Counted from the first letter of the stretch, positions 26,311 through 38,136 are shown. The stretch is 64,000 nucleotides of DNA from Epiperipatus broadwayi (GCA_028023455.1 JAQFVV010006246.1:3835501-3899500); one strand, 5' to 3'. The notes: a model not told the origin generated them from the sequence alone. Numbers and translations: made by a program.

Positions 26311-26792
26311 TTTATATATTCAAGAGGGCATGAGGTCAATGAATCTCTGAGAGAGATCAGTCGTGTAACTCCTTAGAGCAACTTATAGATATAATTATAA
26401 ATCAACCAGCATTATTAATAAATAAAAGTACATATAAATAATACTCAAAAGAAAATAACCATTCATCATCATGAATGATTCATCAATCAAACTACATCCG
26501 AATAAAATCAACAGTCTATCTTGTGGCTGGATATGAACAATACAAAATATAAATCAACAGTCAATCTGGTGACTGGATTGGAAATGGGTCTTCTGTAGAT
26601 CAGATTAACTATTGAGTCTTTTCCAGCTTGGGCAATTATTTTAACCACTAATTTGGATGCACCAACTAAGTGTTCATCCATCAACCAAAAGAAAAATAAT
26701 GCTGGGATATTAAAACATACTGATCATCATCAATGATCTGGTCACTTAGTACCATTAATGTACTGGCCAACTATAAACTTAATTTATAATTT
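26311..26792. other. Intron sequence, unrecognised
   Basis: Slightly GC-richer than the flanks. Minus-strand reading gives short peptide-like stretches, but none that I can assign. Possibly an old retroelement relic next to repeat copy C. Confidence 0.3.
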
Positions 26793-28920
26793 CTCGATCC
26801 AGAAAGGTACTTAGTAAACTGCACTACGGGCGCCATCTAGGCATTTGAACCTAGAAAAATTTATAAAGTAGGCAGATACGTAAGTCAAAAAAAAATTTTT
26901 TTTTTTTTTTAAATTTTGATTCCGGTCGTTAGCCCATGTCACTAGCTCAGTGGAATAGCAGAGATTTAATAAGATAATCTAAGAGTATATATAAAAAAAG
27001 GAATAAAATAAGCCACTGCCAGTAATTAACATACAAACATTTATTTATGCACATATATATAAGATTTAAAATTATTTTAGTATTAGTTTACATTTTAACA
27101 TTTAACATTATTTTTAACTTTGATTTTTGACTTTAATTTACCTTTAATTACTATTATATTCTAATTTTACATTTTAATTAAGTTCGCACAGATAAATTTA
27201 GGAAAGCTTGTTTATAATATTGAATATAGATCGGTTACATAGATTTCACGGTCAACAACATTTCAAAGTAAACATAAACGATCAAAATACAAAATTATTG
27301 ATTACTGACAATTGCGGAGGGAAATTTCTACGTAACCCAATAGTATTCATCATAAGATGCTCGCATTGTCACCAATAACTTAAAAGACATCCGAATAAAT
27401 ACATTTTAGATACTCACCGTAAGGTATCATTATTTATCGAATGTCTATATATTTTGATCAAATATGGAAACGCAAAACATAGTTAACCAATAAACAATCC
27501 ATGCAAGCGTCTATAAACAAACTTAAATTTAATGCATTTTTATTTAGGGTCGAGTATGAATAGACCAGATAAATTTGCTTTTGAAAATAAACATTCTATC
27601 CCTATTTAACCTTAGACTAAAATTCGTAGTCAAACTGGCATCAATTCATCTGATACATCGATGTATTCAATGTAATAAAATACGGCAGCACGAAAGGTTA
27701 AGGGAAGAAATTGCCTCTTATGAGATAGGAATATTACATCTATCTGCAAAGAAGAGCAATAAAACAAAAAACTCCATAGAAAGGAACTGCGGTATCTGAC
27801 TTATAATTCCTTCCATAGGCAAATGGAAGTGTGCGGGTATGAGGATTCTGCCCGTAGCGAATCAATATTACATCTACTAATCACACCAATATATCCAATC
27901 CATTGACCCAATCTAACCACGAAACAAATAACCTAAGATTACCCTCCCCCTAATATAACTTTACAAATCTATACAGCCATTCACGCCCGACTTAAGTTTA
28001 ACATTTATATAATTTAACTTAACGGAAAACAGAAATCATAATAAACTTAAAGAACAAAAAAGTAAATAAATAAATGGAAATGATTTTAAATATATATATA
28101 AAAAAAAAATACATCAAATAACATTATTAATAAATTAAATTGGTCAGATAGGATAAGATTGCAATCATTTAACTCTGGAAAGTTTAATTTAATGTTCATT
28201 TTTTATAAAGTTCTTACGGTTTAAAATGTTCATCTTTTACAGTTGCTTGCCATGAATGTGAATTCCCACGCCGTCCTAAAATTGGTATCCATTTAGCTGT
28301 TTTATTTATTCATTCGGAGGTTTTTAATTTAGTTGGTCCTCAATGTAGGAACGATAGTTCATTTCTCCCTTCTTTAACAGCTGAAAGAATTGAGGTCTGT
28401 CAATTCCTCCAACTCCGTACTACTACATATAGTCACATCGTAATAATCAATTTCCAGTCACTGATTAATAATTTCCAAATTTTCCTTTTATATTAATGTG
28501 AAGGATTGAATTTACATTGTCACCGATGCAATGGTCCTTTCGCTGCGGTCCGATTCCATAGGATTTCTTCTTATTTGCTAACAGTTTTTATTGTTTTCTT
28601 ATCTGACTGAGGTTATTACATTTAAATGCTCAAGGCTGGTTTTAATTTAACTAATTAACAATCATTTCCATTTCTAATTAATTACCCTGTTTTCCAAATC
28701 AAAATATATTTAAAGATAAATTTAAAGATATAATTTCATCTCCAAATCTTTTAAAATTTAGTTTTAAAATACTTTTTCTTTAATAAAGTTTTATTTTAAT
28801 AATTTTTCATTATCTGTGCGATTTAATTAATATATAAGAGTTTAAGATGATATTTATTTTTAATTCTTAAAGAAAATTTAAGCAACTTTTAATTTACTTT
28901 CATGTTTAATAAATTAAAAA
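26793..28920 (-). repeat. 2.2-kb dispersed repeat, copy C (inverted, diverged)
   Basis: Reverse complement of the repeat at 3544-5723 and 6442-8614, with clearly more substitutions and indels. Shared landmarks in order include GCCATCTAGGCATTTGAACC, CTCAGTGGAATAGCAGAGATTTA, TTCACGCCCGACTTAAGTTTA and GAGTTTAAGATGAT. The region equivalent to the 85-codon frame is disrupted here. The TGTAATGG terminus is missing at the right-hand end, where similarity stops near 28920. It is older than the A/B pair. Confidence 0.85.
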
Positions 28921-31002
28921 AAAACAAGAACGACCGGCCACAAAAAAGACTAAAATAAAGAATGTAGTACAGGAGCTTTAAAGAATATCTTTTGCACCAA
29001 CCAGGATGAGGATTAATTATCACTGGATGTGCCTTAAACACTAAAATACATCCCCGATTTATATATCAGCCATTATACTCCAATCTTGCTTAGAGAATAT
29101 GTGCTCTATTACTGTTACAGTGACCAAGAGAATGATGGAAATACAATATTTAACAACTGAATACAAGTTTATTAACAATAAAAAATGAAGTTATAGTCTG
29201 TAGAATAAGGTTATACATATATCAATTAAGCCTTCTGATTTTGATTAGCATATAATAATAAAAAATTATCACATTGTGATTTACATATATGTGATTTACA
29301 AAATTCAAGTTATTACATTATGATTTATAATATCTCTTAATGGGTTCACATATATATAATTTGCACAGATGTGTAATACATTAGTTTACAATGAATACAT
29401 TTGAATTGTCAAATTAAAATTTACATATGTGTCTATTTGAACTTTCTGATGTATATACACACAAATACAGAGTGCTGTACAATTTAGAAATGTACATATT
29501 TGAATTGACATTTAATAATAATAATTAATGAAATGATTAAAATTTTACATATAAGTGTCTAGCTGACACACATTGGTACTTGCAATACAATAGACATATA
29601 TATGCACACTTTTCATTTTATTTCAAAATGATTTAATTTTCCTACAATAATACATTATTAAACTTTTTAACTTATTTTTTAATAATACAAATAACTATGT
29701 TGTTAGATTTACTAAAACACGTATATAGAATTGCATAGATTATTAACAAATTTAAATTTGTCAAAACAATAAATGATAATAATTTTTATAATTACTAATT
29801 CTATTTTGAATATATATAAAATTCACATATATGTGTGTGTATCAATAATGATAAAAAACTCAGTTCATCAAATTCTATTACAACTTTCTTCTTTTTTTTT
29901 TGAAAGTTTATAAAAGTTCTTTTCTTAATGAAAATAACAACAGTTTTAACTTATTCTTGTTAATTAATTATAATGCTTTTAGAATCATCTTTAAATTAAT
30001 CTAAAAAGTTTTGTTTTGGTCAATGAATTCAGTCATTTCATTTAGTCAAAATTTTACTTGTGTTATTTTAAAAAAAAAAAAGATTTTAAAATAATATTCT
30101 TCTATATCTGACTCACAATCATAGGTTGCTTCTCTAAAAGATTTTAAAATATCTTTTAAATGTTAATTCTGACTCTTAGATTTTTTTAATTCAAGAAGAG
30201 TTATTTATTTACATTACTCTTTTTTAAAAAAATATAGAGTTTAAACAATTTTACATTATACTGTTTTTATTATATATCTTACCTTTTAGAATGTCACTTT
30301 TTTAAATGAATTATTTAAAAAAACTTATTTAAAATTTAGTTCACATTATATATAACCCTACTCACCATTGTATATACATTTATCTGTGCTTCTCTCAGTA
30401 TATAGACACAATAGTAGCATATGTATAACTACTTCTTCATCCAGCTAAGGAATTCTCTTGGTGAGCTTTCTGGTCTGGGTGGGATTGGTTTACAGTCACA
30501 TCAAGAAAAGAATAATTCAGGTATGGTTGGCATTTCCCCTTCTGTCTTGGGCTTGATGAGCTTCAGGCCAGGCACATTTGTACAGGCTAATTGAACCATT
30601 TTGAAGGTAACCCAGTCTTTAAGTAAATCAAAACTTAAGTATATAGAACTAGGAGACTGCTCACTGCCAGATATGCTGGCTTGACTTTAGCTATATCTTC
30701 ATGGTGCTATTTTTTATAACTCTCCAAACACCAACTCTGCTAGCCAACTTCTTCACAAAAATATTAAGATGAGAACTGCCTTCAAAAAAATTACTATCCA
30801 AATTGAACTGATATTTTTATCAACCCTTTTTATAAGAGTGGGGTCTTGGATTGAGGGGGTGTTAAAAATACTAAATTAAAAGTTGTTTTTATCTTTTCGA
30901 AAAGATCATTAATCCTTTTAAAACCAAGTTTGAAGTTTTATCAAGGTGTGATATACAAAGATTTTAAAAAATAGATAATTTATCAATTAAAAGATTTCAA
31001 AA
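28921..31002. other. Intron sequence; one unrecognised GC-richer block
   Basis: Mostly AT-rich without signal. The block 30430-30760 is richer in GC. On the minus strand it gives peptide-like stretches (for example CTNVPGLKLIKPKTEGEMP and PRPESSPREFLSWMKK) broken by stops. It may be a decayed coding relic or a mobile-element segment, but I do not recognise it. Confidence 0.35.
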
Positions 31003-31014
31003 ATACCATCATCA

Positions 31015-31701
31015 TCAACCATTATCAATCCACTGCAGGATGAAGGTCTCTCCAAGTTCAATCCATCTTTTCCTATCTTTAGCTTCTCTTCTCCACATCA
31101 CCCCTGCACACTTTCTTATTTCATCCATCCATCTCACATGTGGTCTCTTTCTGGGTCTTTTACAATCTCTTGGAATCCAGTTTAAAATTTCAATTGTCCA
31201 TCTGTTATCATCTCTTCTAACAATATGTCCAGCCCAACTCCACTTCAGTCTTTTAATTTTTTCAATGAGGTCAGTAACACCTGTTTGTTCTCTTACCCAT
31301 ACATTGCGTTTTTGATCCCTTCTTGTTACTCCCAACATGCATCTCTCCATACTTCTTTGAGTGGTCTGAAGTCTCTGTATTGCTCTTCTATTAAGTGTCC
31401 AAGTCTCAGATCCATAAGTAAGAACTGGCAAAACACATTTATTAAAAACCTTCCTTTTCAAACACATAGGCATATTTCCTTTTAGTATCAAGTTATTTCT
31501 ACCAAAAGCACTCCAACCAAGTTTAATTCTATGATTAATTTCATCCATTATATTTCCATCTGTATTAATAATCTGACCAAGGTATTTGTAACTGTTAACT
31601 TCTTCTAACTCATCATAATCAATCTTTATTTTCATATTTTGAGAAAATCTATTAAACATTACTTTAGTCTTTTTAACATTTATCTTTAGTCCTACTTTCA
31701 T
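31015..31701 (-). pseudogene. RTE RT thumb and C-terminal domain
   Basis: 228 codons beginning MKVGLKINVKKTKVMF, the segment after the RT active site, then YKYLGQIINTDGN and LPVLTYGSETWTLN. The C-terminal tail is GVTRRDQKRN, SWAGHIVRRDDNRWTIE, RPHVRWMDEIRKCAG and ends QWIDNG, immediately before the simple-repeat tail. This 3' part is the one present in the truncated family copies elsewhere in the window. Confidence 0.92.
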
Positions 31702-32536
31702 CTGATAACTCCTGCAACATTTCCTGTAGCTCTAAAGCATTATTTGCAAAAACAACTACATCATCTGCAAAATCTAAATGACTTAAATAATCTCCATTTA
31801 CTTTCACTCCTTTAGCTTCCCATTTTAATCCACAAAATACTTCTTGCAGCACTGCTGTAAAAAGTTTTGGAGATATGGAGTCACCCTGTCTTACACCCTT
31901 TTCAATGTTGATTTTCCTACTATCATTATGTAATCTAATTGTTGCTGTTGCATTTTTATAAATATTCTTCAAAATATGACAATATCCTGGATCTACACCT
32001 TGATGATCCAATGCTTTAATCACTGAAGAAATGTTTATAGAATCAAATGCCTTTTCATAGTCTACAAATCCTAAGCATAATGGCAACTCATATTCATTTG
32101 TCCTTTCTATAATTTCTCTCAATACCTGGATATGATCTACTGTACTAAAACCACTTTTAAATCCAGCTTGTTCTCTTGGTTGGTGGAAATCCAGTGTTTT
32201 CTGTAGACGAGTTGTAATTATCTTAGTAAAAATTTTGTATAAAACTGATAAAAGACTGATAGGTCTGTAATTTCTAATATCTTCTTTATCACCTTTTTTA
32301 AATATTAATATTAATACTGCATTCTTCCAATCATCTGGTACATCTTTATCATTTAGACATTTGGTATATAACTTTGCTAAAAAAAATTCTATTTCTTCAC
32401 CTGCTTCTTTTAATATATCAATTATAATTCCATCATTACCTGGAGCCTTCCCTTTCTTCATAAATTTAATTGCATGTCTCACTTCCTCATTCAAAATTCT
32501 GGGCAATTCAGAAGATATAATATGTATAGGAGGCAC
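31673..32536 (-). pseudogene. RTE reverse transcriptase core
   Basis: 287 codons with the RT blocks in order: EEVRHAIKFMKKGKAPGNDG, NYRPISLLSVLYKIF, the catalytic aspartate in LGFVDYEKAFDSI, EKGVRQGDSISPKLF, and HLDFADDVVVFANN (the FADD active site). All key aspartates are present. The domain copies element RNA into DNA at the nicked target. The frame ends by overlapping the next segment at about 31695, marking a third frameshift. Confidence 0.92.
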
Positions 32537-32603
32537 TTGTTCTTTATTACTATATAATTCTTGATAGAAGTCTTCTACACATTTTATGATGTCATCTCTC
32601 TTT

Positions 32604-33203
32604 TTAGTAATAATGCCATCTTTTTTTTATTGCAGATATAAATTTCCTACCAATACCAAAATGTTGTTTTACACTCTTTAGACTTTTATTCTCTTCTACA
32701 GCTTTCCTTGCTAGTTCACAATTATACTTTCTTATATCATTTTCAACTCTTTTCCACACCATTTTACAAAATTCGAGATATTCAATCTTTTTTAATGCAT
32801 CATTGTTGTATATCCTCATATTCCTTCTTTTCTTCATAAATTCTCTAGTCTCAGTAGAAATTTTATTGGTCAATTGCTGCTTTTTTCTACCAGCTATCTT
32901 TGTTGCAGTTTTTAAAAGTGTATCAGTTATTTTCCTATTAATGTCATTCAAATCTGAATCATGTTCAAAATCTACTAATACTTGAAACCGATTTGTAAGT
33001 TCTAATTTAAATTCATTAGAATGTTTCTGAAGATTAGGAATATCAACTGTAAATATTGTTTTTCTTAATAATTTTTGTCTCTCTAGTTTTGCATTAACAT
33101 GTATCTTACATCTTACTAATCGATGATCACTTCCTGTGTTAAATTTATTAAGAACATTACAATCTTGAAATATGTATTTTCTGTTAGTCAAAATATAATC
33201 CAA
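32604..33203 (-). pseudogene. RTE endonuclease C-terminus and linker
   Basis: Continues the previous segment after a frameshift. DYILTNRKYIFQDC leads to the conserved GSDHRLVRCK, the SDH motif that completes the endonuclease active site. It is followed by a lysine-rich linker of about 150 residues. The segment stops at a T-run near 32625, where a single-base shift carries the frame on to the RT segment. Confidence 0.88.
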
Positions 33204-33258
33204 TTCTGCTGTACCTTCATTTGGATGCTTCCATTTCCATTTCCTTTTAACATTTTTC

Positions 33259-33963
33259 TCAAAAAAAAGAATTCATAATATAAAGTTTTTCTTTTTCTGC
33301 AAACTCCACAAGTCTATGTCCTCTCTCATTTCTATTACCATAACCAAAATTACCTACAGCATTTTCATCTTTCATTTGTTTACCAATTCTAGCATTAAAG
33401 TCTCCCATAACAATTTTAAAATGTTGTTTACTCTGATCAAAAGCCTTTTGTACATCCATATAAAAATCTTCTATAACTTCATCACTATGAGAACTTGTTG
33501 GGGCATAAACCTGAATTATCTGCATTTGGTATCTGCTATTAAGTTGTAAAACTAATCTTGCCACTCTGTCTGATACACCATCAATCTCCACAATGTTATT
33601 CTTCCATTTTTTATTTATAATGAATCCTACTCCACTTGTATTTCCAATATTTGTGCCTTTATAGTAGAGTATATGTCCACTTTTTAAATCAATTGTTTCT
33701 TCACCTTTTCTTCTAACTTCACAAAGTCCAATAATGTCCCATTTAATATAAGACAGTTCTTCTTCTAACTTTTGCAATCTTCCTTCACTTGAAAGTGATC
33801 TGCAGTTGTAAGTACCTAAATAAAAAGTCATCATCAAATGGCAGCCTGAGTCCACAATCAGGGGATTCTTAGCACCCTCCGCCTTCGGCCACCAACTGCT
33901 GCCTTGGTTGGTGACTTTACAGCCTCCTGGGAATAAGGGCCATGATTTATTTTTGTCTGTCAT
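33259..33963 (-). pseudogene. RTE endonuclease domain, N-terminal part
   Basis: 234 codons. The AP-endonuclease fold is recognisable from GTYNCRSLSSEGRL near residue 50, the metal-binding glutamate in GLCEVRRKGEE, QVYAPTSSHSDE near residue 155 and the catalytic MGDFNARIG near residue 190. The domain nicks target DNA to prime reverse transcription. The frame is lost at an A-run at 33261-33268, just before the final endonuclease strand, which continues in the next segment. The frame opens with ATG at 33963, following the leader. Confidence 0.9.
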
Positions 33964-34220
33964 GATTGTATATATTGAAAAAATATTCTTAAACTCTGAG
34001 GTAAAAAGCCAATAAACTCACCACGCTGGCTAATGCGTGTTGGTGAGCAGCCCATCCATGTTCGTATACTATATGAATAATCACATAGTAATAACAGCTG
34101 CAATGACAAGAACGTATGGAGTGGACATTAGGAATTTGCCCTGCTCGGTTCCTTTAAGGCCTCCAAGAGGAATCAAAGGGTCTCCTTTCAGTTAATAGCA
34201 AACTCCTTTCTGCAGCCCAA

Positions 34221-34449
34221 AATACCATATTTGTTTTTAAATTTTCAAATCAGAATGGTAATAACATAATATTAATATTTATTTAGACTTTTTTAAATGT
34301 TTTAATTTATAATAAAATTCTGTTTTAAATTCAGTTTTTTTTTCTTCTAATATTTATTAAACAAGTACAATGTTTACAGTAACAATTATGTATACATGGT
34401 AAATTAAAAGGAAAGCTATAAAGAATAATTACATGATTATATTTATTAT
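34221..34449. other. AT-rich spacer between two LINEs
   Basis: No feature seen. Confidence 0.5.
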
Positions 34450-36300
34450 TCTGGGCAAGAGGTAAACCCGAATACCTGGTCTACTGTCAACACATAAGTA
34501 GACCAATTAAGCTCACCCAACTCACCTAGACAAATTGCCTCACACTACCAAGAGTCACTTAGTCAATCTAGAGTTTGGTCAGATCACCATTGTAAAAATC
34601 ACTACAACTATGAAGACTTAGGTATTTATGCTAAATCTGATGTGTTCAGTTAAATATTATCCATTTTGATAACGTAAGTATCTGAACTTCTGATTATTAA
34701 CAAAACCACTTTCAGCAATATCTTAGACAGAAGAAACAAAGCATTTTACCAGCAATCATCCTTACAATGCAATCAGAGAGTCCATGTTTCCTCGAATAAT
34801 ACTTTTGGAGCTAGGAGCATGTCACAGGTTTTAAATTTTATAAGTTTATTCAGGAAGAATTTTTCTCATGAATTGCACCGGGATTGAAAACCATTTTACG
34901 AGATAGACCAGAATGCATAGTTGATAAATAATGACAGCCTAATAGTAGGGATGGATCTTGTATTAATATTGTCCTTAAGAAAGATAACAAGGTAAAAATT
35001 CACTTTAAGGTTATCAGCAATAATCCTTCTGCACCCCAGAGTCCATGGCACGAGTAAAACAGATAGTCAAATGTTTCATCATGAGTCTGGCAGAGGGAGC
35101 AGATTGGGTCAATTTTGTTGATGCCTTGCCTATGGAAGAGAAACCAATTAGTGCTAATGGCATTTACATTCCTCTTAATAATGAAATCAAAGAATTTTGG
35201 TTCCATAGCCCAGCACCTGAAGAGGGAGATGATCTTATTATTGGTCAGGGCAAGTAGTGGTGTTATGGGAATTGTGACAGGGTGAATGAGACTATGTTCT
35301 TGCCAAATATTAATCCTGTTATCAAACATATCATTCGTAATTACCATGTAGCTTTTGATCAAATCAATCATGACATCAAGGAAATTCTTGATTCTAGGAG
35401 GGAGTCTATTATGGATAACTAGCAAAATACTCTCATATCCAAATATTTATAACATGGTGAAATTTCCTTGATTCTAGGAGGGGGTCTATCCATCAGGATA
35501 ACTGGCAAAATGACTTGCTCATATCCAAATGATTTGATAAGCATGGTGATAAAATTAAATATCTTTTGAATATGAATGGCTTGAATAGCATGATAAGAAA
35601 GTCCATTATACTTCCAGTGAAGTTGCATCCTGTTATAAATAAACAACTTTACCTCTCCAGAAAAGTCGGGATTCAAGAGAATTCATTTTATTGATAAAAG
35701 TCTTAGTGATCCCCATGATGGGAATGTAATAGTTGAGCTTGGCCATGATCTTCATATTGAGAAGCAATACCTTACCATGTAAGGAAAGGTAGATTTTAGA
35801 CAGACGTTTAGTAAGTCTTTCCATTGAGTGCAGAATATGATTTTGAATATCTTTGGACATTTGAAAGTATGTTTTGGATATCTCAAAGCCAAAAACTTTT
35901 GAGGGTTGGCTGTAAATTTGGATATAATCTTTTGACCTGAGGATACCTTCCATATAGCTGATTTCAATGTGTTGATTAGGAGACCATAGTCAGCTGTGTA
36001 TTTATCCAATATGGAGTATAACTGAGGTAAATAGGTTGTTGAAGGAAGATGATTACATCATCCATATAAGCCATGAGCTTTATCAATTTGGCAAGCCTTG
36101 GTACATAGACACCAGGTAGTTGTTGTTCGATGGCTTTCAACAGAGGATCAATGTAGACAATAAAGGGAAGAGCACTGAGGGGGAAGCCTTGCTGAATGGA
36201 TGTGTTAGGTTGGAAAAATGAAGAGAGCTTGCCATTCAGCGAGACAGCAATTTTTCTGTTCGACATGAGGTTATCTATGATCTGTATGATAGAGGTTGGG
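34450..36300 (-). mobile_element. 5'-truncated LINE fragment (L1/Tx1-like RT)
   Basis: Minus-strand reading gives RT pieces in order with several frameshifts. LSSFFQPNTSIQQGFPLSALPFIVYIDPLL (given here as SIQQGFPLSALPFIVYIDPL) and the active site LMAYMDDVIIF are at 35976-36266. KVFGFEISKTYFQM, IYLSLHGKVLLLNMKIMAK and SRLFWRGKVVYL are at 35633-35953. A tail with a CxxC...C cluster (CSLCQTHDETFDYLFYSC) is at 35000-35425. SLxGKxxxLN followed by FWxGK is characteristic of L1/Tx1-type ORF2 C-termini. Everything upstream of RT block B is missing, and the hammerhead repeat at 36351 abuts the broken end. The rest to about 34450 is probably its 3' untranslated region. Confidence 0.75.
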
Positions 36301-36350
36301 ATGTGATGCCTTCCAGCAAGTTTAGAAGAGTACTGATGTTAATAAAGTCA

Positions 36351-36885
36351 AATTCTGACTCTTTGATCGTTTATGTAAACAAACTTATGCTTGGTCGGTG
36401 TTTTTGGTAAAACGCCATCTATTGATCATAAATACAAGCGACAGCAGTTTTTAACGTGATTAAAACTTGTTTTTCATAAATCTACCTTTAAAGGTTTCTG
36501 CAATGATATAGATTGCAGGCTTTGACTATGTGGAGAAACTGAACTGAGATCAGACCCATATAGCTATCTAGCTTGTTTGGCTGAGTTTGAAGACTTTATC
36601 GGTCTGAAAAATTGCATGCTTGCAAACTGATAGAAACTTTGTGCATAAACACTTGGAGTCAGTGTTTAGATCTAGTTTCTTGGTTCTGTCCTTCACTGAT
36701 GAGAGCAAATCAGCTTGAAATCAGCTGATCTGAAGGTGGGCTAAAATGAAATAGATAGTTAATTCTGACTCTTTGATCGTTTATGTAAACAAACTTATGC
36801 TTGGTCGGTGTTTTTGGTAAAACGCCATCTATTGATCATAAATACAAGTAACAGCACGTTTTAACGTGATTAAAACTTGGTTTTG
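36351..36885 (+). repeat. Tandem hammerhead-bearing repeat, 410-bp unit
   Basis: A unit starting AATTCTGACTCTTTGATCG at 36351 recurs at 36761, giving one full 410-bp copy and a partial second copy of about 125 bp. The shared part includes TATGTAAACAAACTTATGC, GTCGGTGTTTTTGGTAAAAC and AACGTGATTAAAACTTG. The full unit also contains CAGACCCATATAGCTATCTAGC, resembling the central region of the other hammerhead family (12310, 37320). It ends with an intact hammerhead ribozyme at 36690-36736. Partial tandem units with one hammerhead per unit are what retrozymes and Penelope-like terminal repeats look like in genomes. Confidence 0.85.
36690..36736 (+). ncRNA. Hammerhead ribozyme, intact core
   Basis: Core CTGATGA at 36696-36702 and GAAA at 36717-36720. 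Stem I pairs CCTTCA (36690-36695) with TGAAGG (36731-36736), 6 of 6 bp. Stem II pairs GAGC (36703-36706) with GCTT (36713-36716), with one G-T pair at its base and a six-base loop AAATCA. Stem III is ATCA/TGAT (36720-36723 with 36726-36729) around a tiny GC loop. The predicted cleavage site is after C36730 in ATC. All invariant core bases are present and stem I is perfect. The short stem III suggests activity as a dimer or in a multimeric transcript. The tandem unit would release a linear or circular RNA of about 410 nt. Confidence 0.88.
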
Positions 36886-37037
36886 TTTTTCATATATATA
36901 TATATCAGTCCATTCCTGCATAATCTAGCCTCATTAGTATATATTATCTTTTAATACATTCAAAGGCATTTATGTCATAAGTAAATTTTCTAGAGTACAA
37001 TAATAATGAAGAGGAAATTTTATTTATGTACAGTCTA

Positions 37038-37682
37038 AACAGAGCAAAACTCTCCATACAGTATTGCTACCTGTGCTAAACAGAGTAATTAATGGATGTC
37101 AGAAGGCTTGTGCAAAAAATCCCTATCCAATGCCTACTCATTTAATATCCCCAGACTAGTTTCTGGCTTGTGACCTTGGTCAGTGAGGAGCTTTGGATCT
37201 GAGAGCACTGCATCTAGATCTTAGGATCTAATGCAACCCTCTAGCAACCACCTTTTATCTCTACTTAACTACAAAACTATGAGAATGAAATTGAAAACAC
37301 AAAAAATATTTTCAATCTAAGCTCATATGACTATACAAGCTATTGAGCTTATTGAAAATATTTTTTGTGTTTTCAATTGCATTCTCATAGTTTTGTAGTT
37401 AAGTAGAGATAAAAGGTGTTTGCTAGATGGTTGCATTAGATCCTAAGATCTAGATGCAGTGCTCTCAGATCCAAAGCTCCTCACTGACCAAGGTCACAAG
37501 CCAGAAACTAGTCTGGGGATATTGGATGAGTAGGCATTGGATAGGGATTTTTTGCACAAGCCTTCTGACATCCATTGATTACTCTGTTTAGCACAGGTGG
37601 CAATACTCTATGGAGAGTTTTGCTCTGTTTATCAACAATTAATGTGCTAGTATAGGAAATGTGATCATGTGATGCTTAATGT
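37038..37682. mobile_element. Palindromic hammerhead-family element with 15-bp TSD
   Basis: Flanked by a perfect 15-bp direct repeat, TTTATGTACAGTCTA, at 37023-37037 and 37683-37697. Inside, two arms of about 300 bp (37038 to about 37330, and about 37345 to 37632) are near-perfect reverse complements around a centre near 37335. Each arm carries the family's ribozyme region. In the right arm this is CTGACCA at 37484-37490 with GAAACTAGTC and TGGGGA. CTGATGA has become CTGACCA, losing the essential G8, so the ribozyme should be inactive. Both arms share that change, so it predates formation of the palindrome or was copied with it. No coding capacity. Confidence 0.88.
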
Positions 37683-37951
37683 TTTATGTACAGTCTACAC
37701 ACACATTCAATATAATAAATTTTATTATATTTCAAAATATACATATAAATGCATAGCAGTCTATGTTATTATCAAAGATTTCAGAAATAAAAAATGGAAT
37801 TTTTATAGATCTTTTTTCCTATTAATAAGTTTTGCATCTCACTTTTAAATTTAAAACAAATGTGAACATTAATTTATTTAGAATTCTTATTGGTTTTTTT
37901 TATATTTTCCAATAAAATTCTCTACTTATGTATTGTTTTTTTTCTTTCTAG

Positions 37952-38136
37952 ACAATGTACTATGTTTGATTATGTAGAAATCCGTGATGGGGCTACCATA
38001 AGTTCTCCTCTTCTTGGAGTATTATGTGGTCACACAGCTCCACCCAGTGCACAATCTTCCTCCAGTGCTATATATGTACGTTTCCATTCTGATGTTAGAA
38101 ATTCTTATGCCGGATTTAAAGCTCAGTATCAGACTG
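37952..38136 (+). CDS. Cubilin-like protein, exon: second half of a CUB
   Basis: Acceptor TTTCTTTCTAG and donor GTATGA. The first base completes the lysine codon begun at 20381-20382. The frame then reads QCTMFDYVEIRDGATISSPLL, GVLCGHTAPPSAQSSSSA, IYVRFHSDVRNSYAGFKAQY and QTG. This supplies the third and fourth CUB cysteines, the signature DYVEIRDG strand and the closing YAGFKAQY. It joins the 20015-20382 exon exactly within one CUB. It ends with one base of a split codon (phase 1), as expected at CUB boundaries. The preceding intron is 17,569 bp, the longest in the window and filled with LINE and hammerhead repeats. Confidence 0.93.

Larger units (their letters stand above)
31003..34220 (-). 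mobile_element. RTE-clade LINE, nearly complete
   Basis: A minus-strand non-LTR retrotransposon of about 3.2 kb with a 5' leader (34220-33964), an AP endonuclease, a reverse transcriptase and a C-terminal tail. It ends in a (CAT/ATG)n simple-repeat tail at 31003-31012, as usual for RTE elements. The endonuclease and RT motifs and the closing GHIVRRDDNRWTIEIL ... RPHVRWMDEI segment are typical of RTE/BovB-like elements. Three frameshifts break the reading frame, two of them at homopolymers. Three truncated relatives with the same 3' end lie at 41960-42275, 48338-48441 and 62027-62518. Confidence 0.92.

Noticed and set aside
31040-31485. Plus-strand frames over the RTE element
   Set aside because: Antisense shadows of the RTE C-terminal domain. 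The same applies to 32361-32564, 32803-32985 and 33316-33549.
37484-37520. Active hammerhead in the 37-kb palindrome
   Set aside because: CTGACCA lacks the essential G8, with no compensating change at C3.
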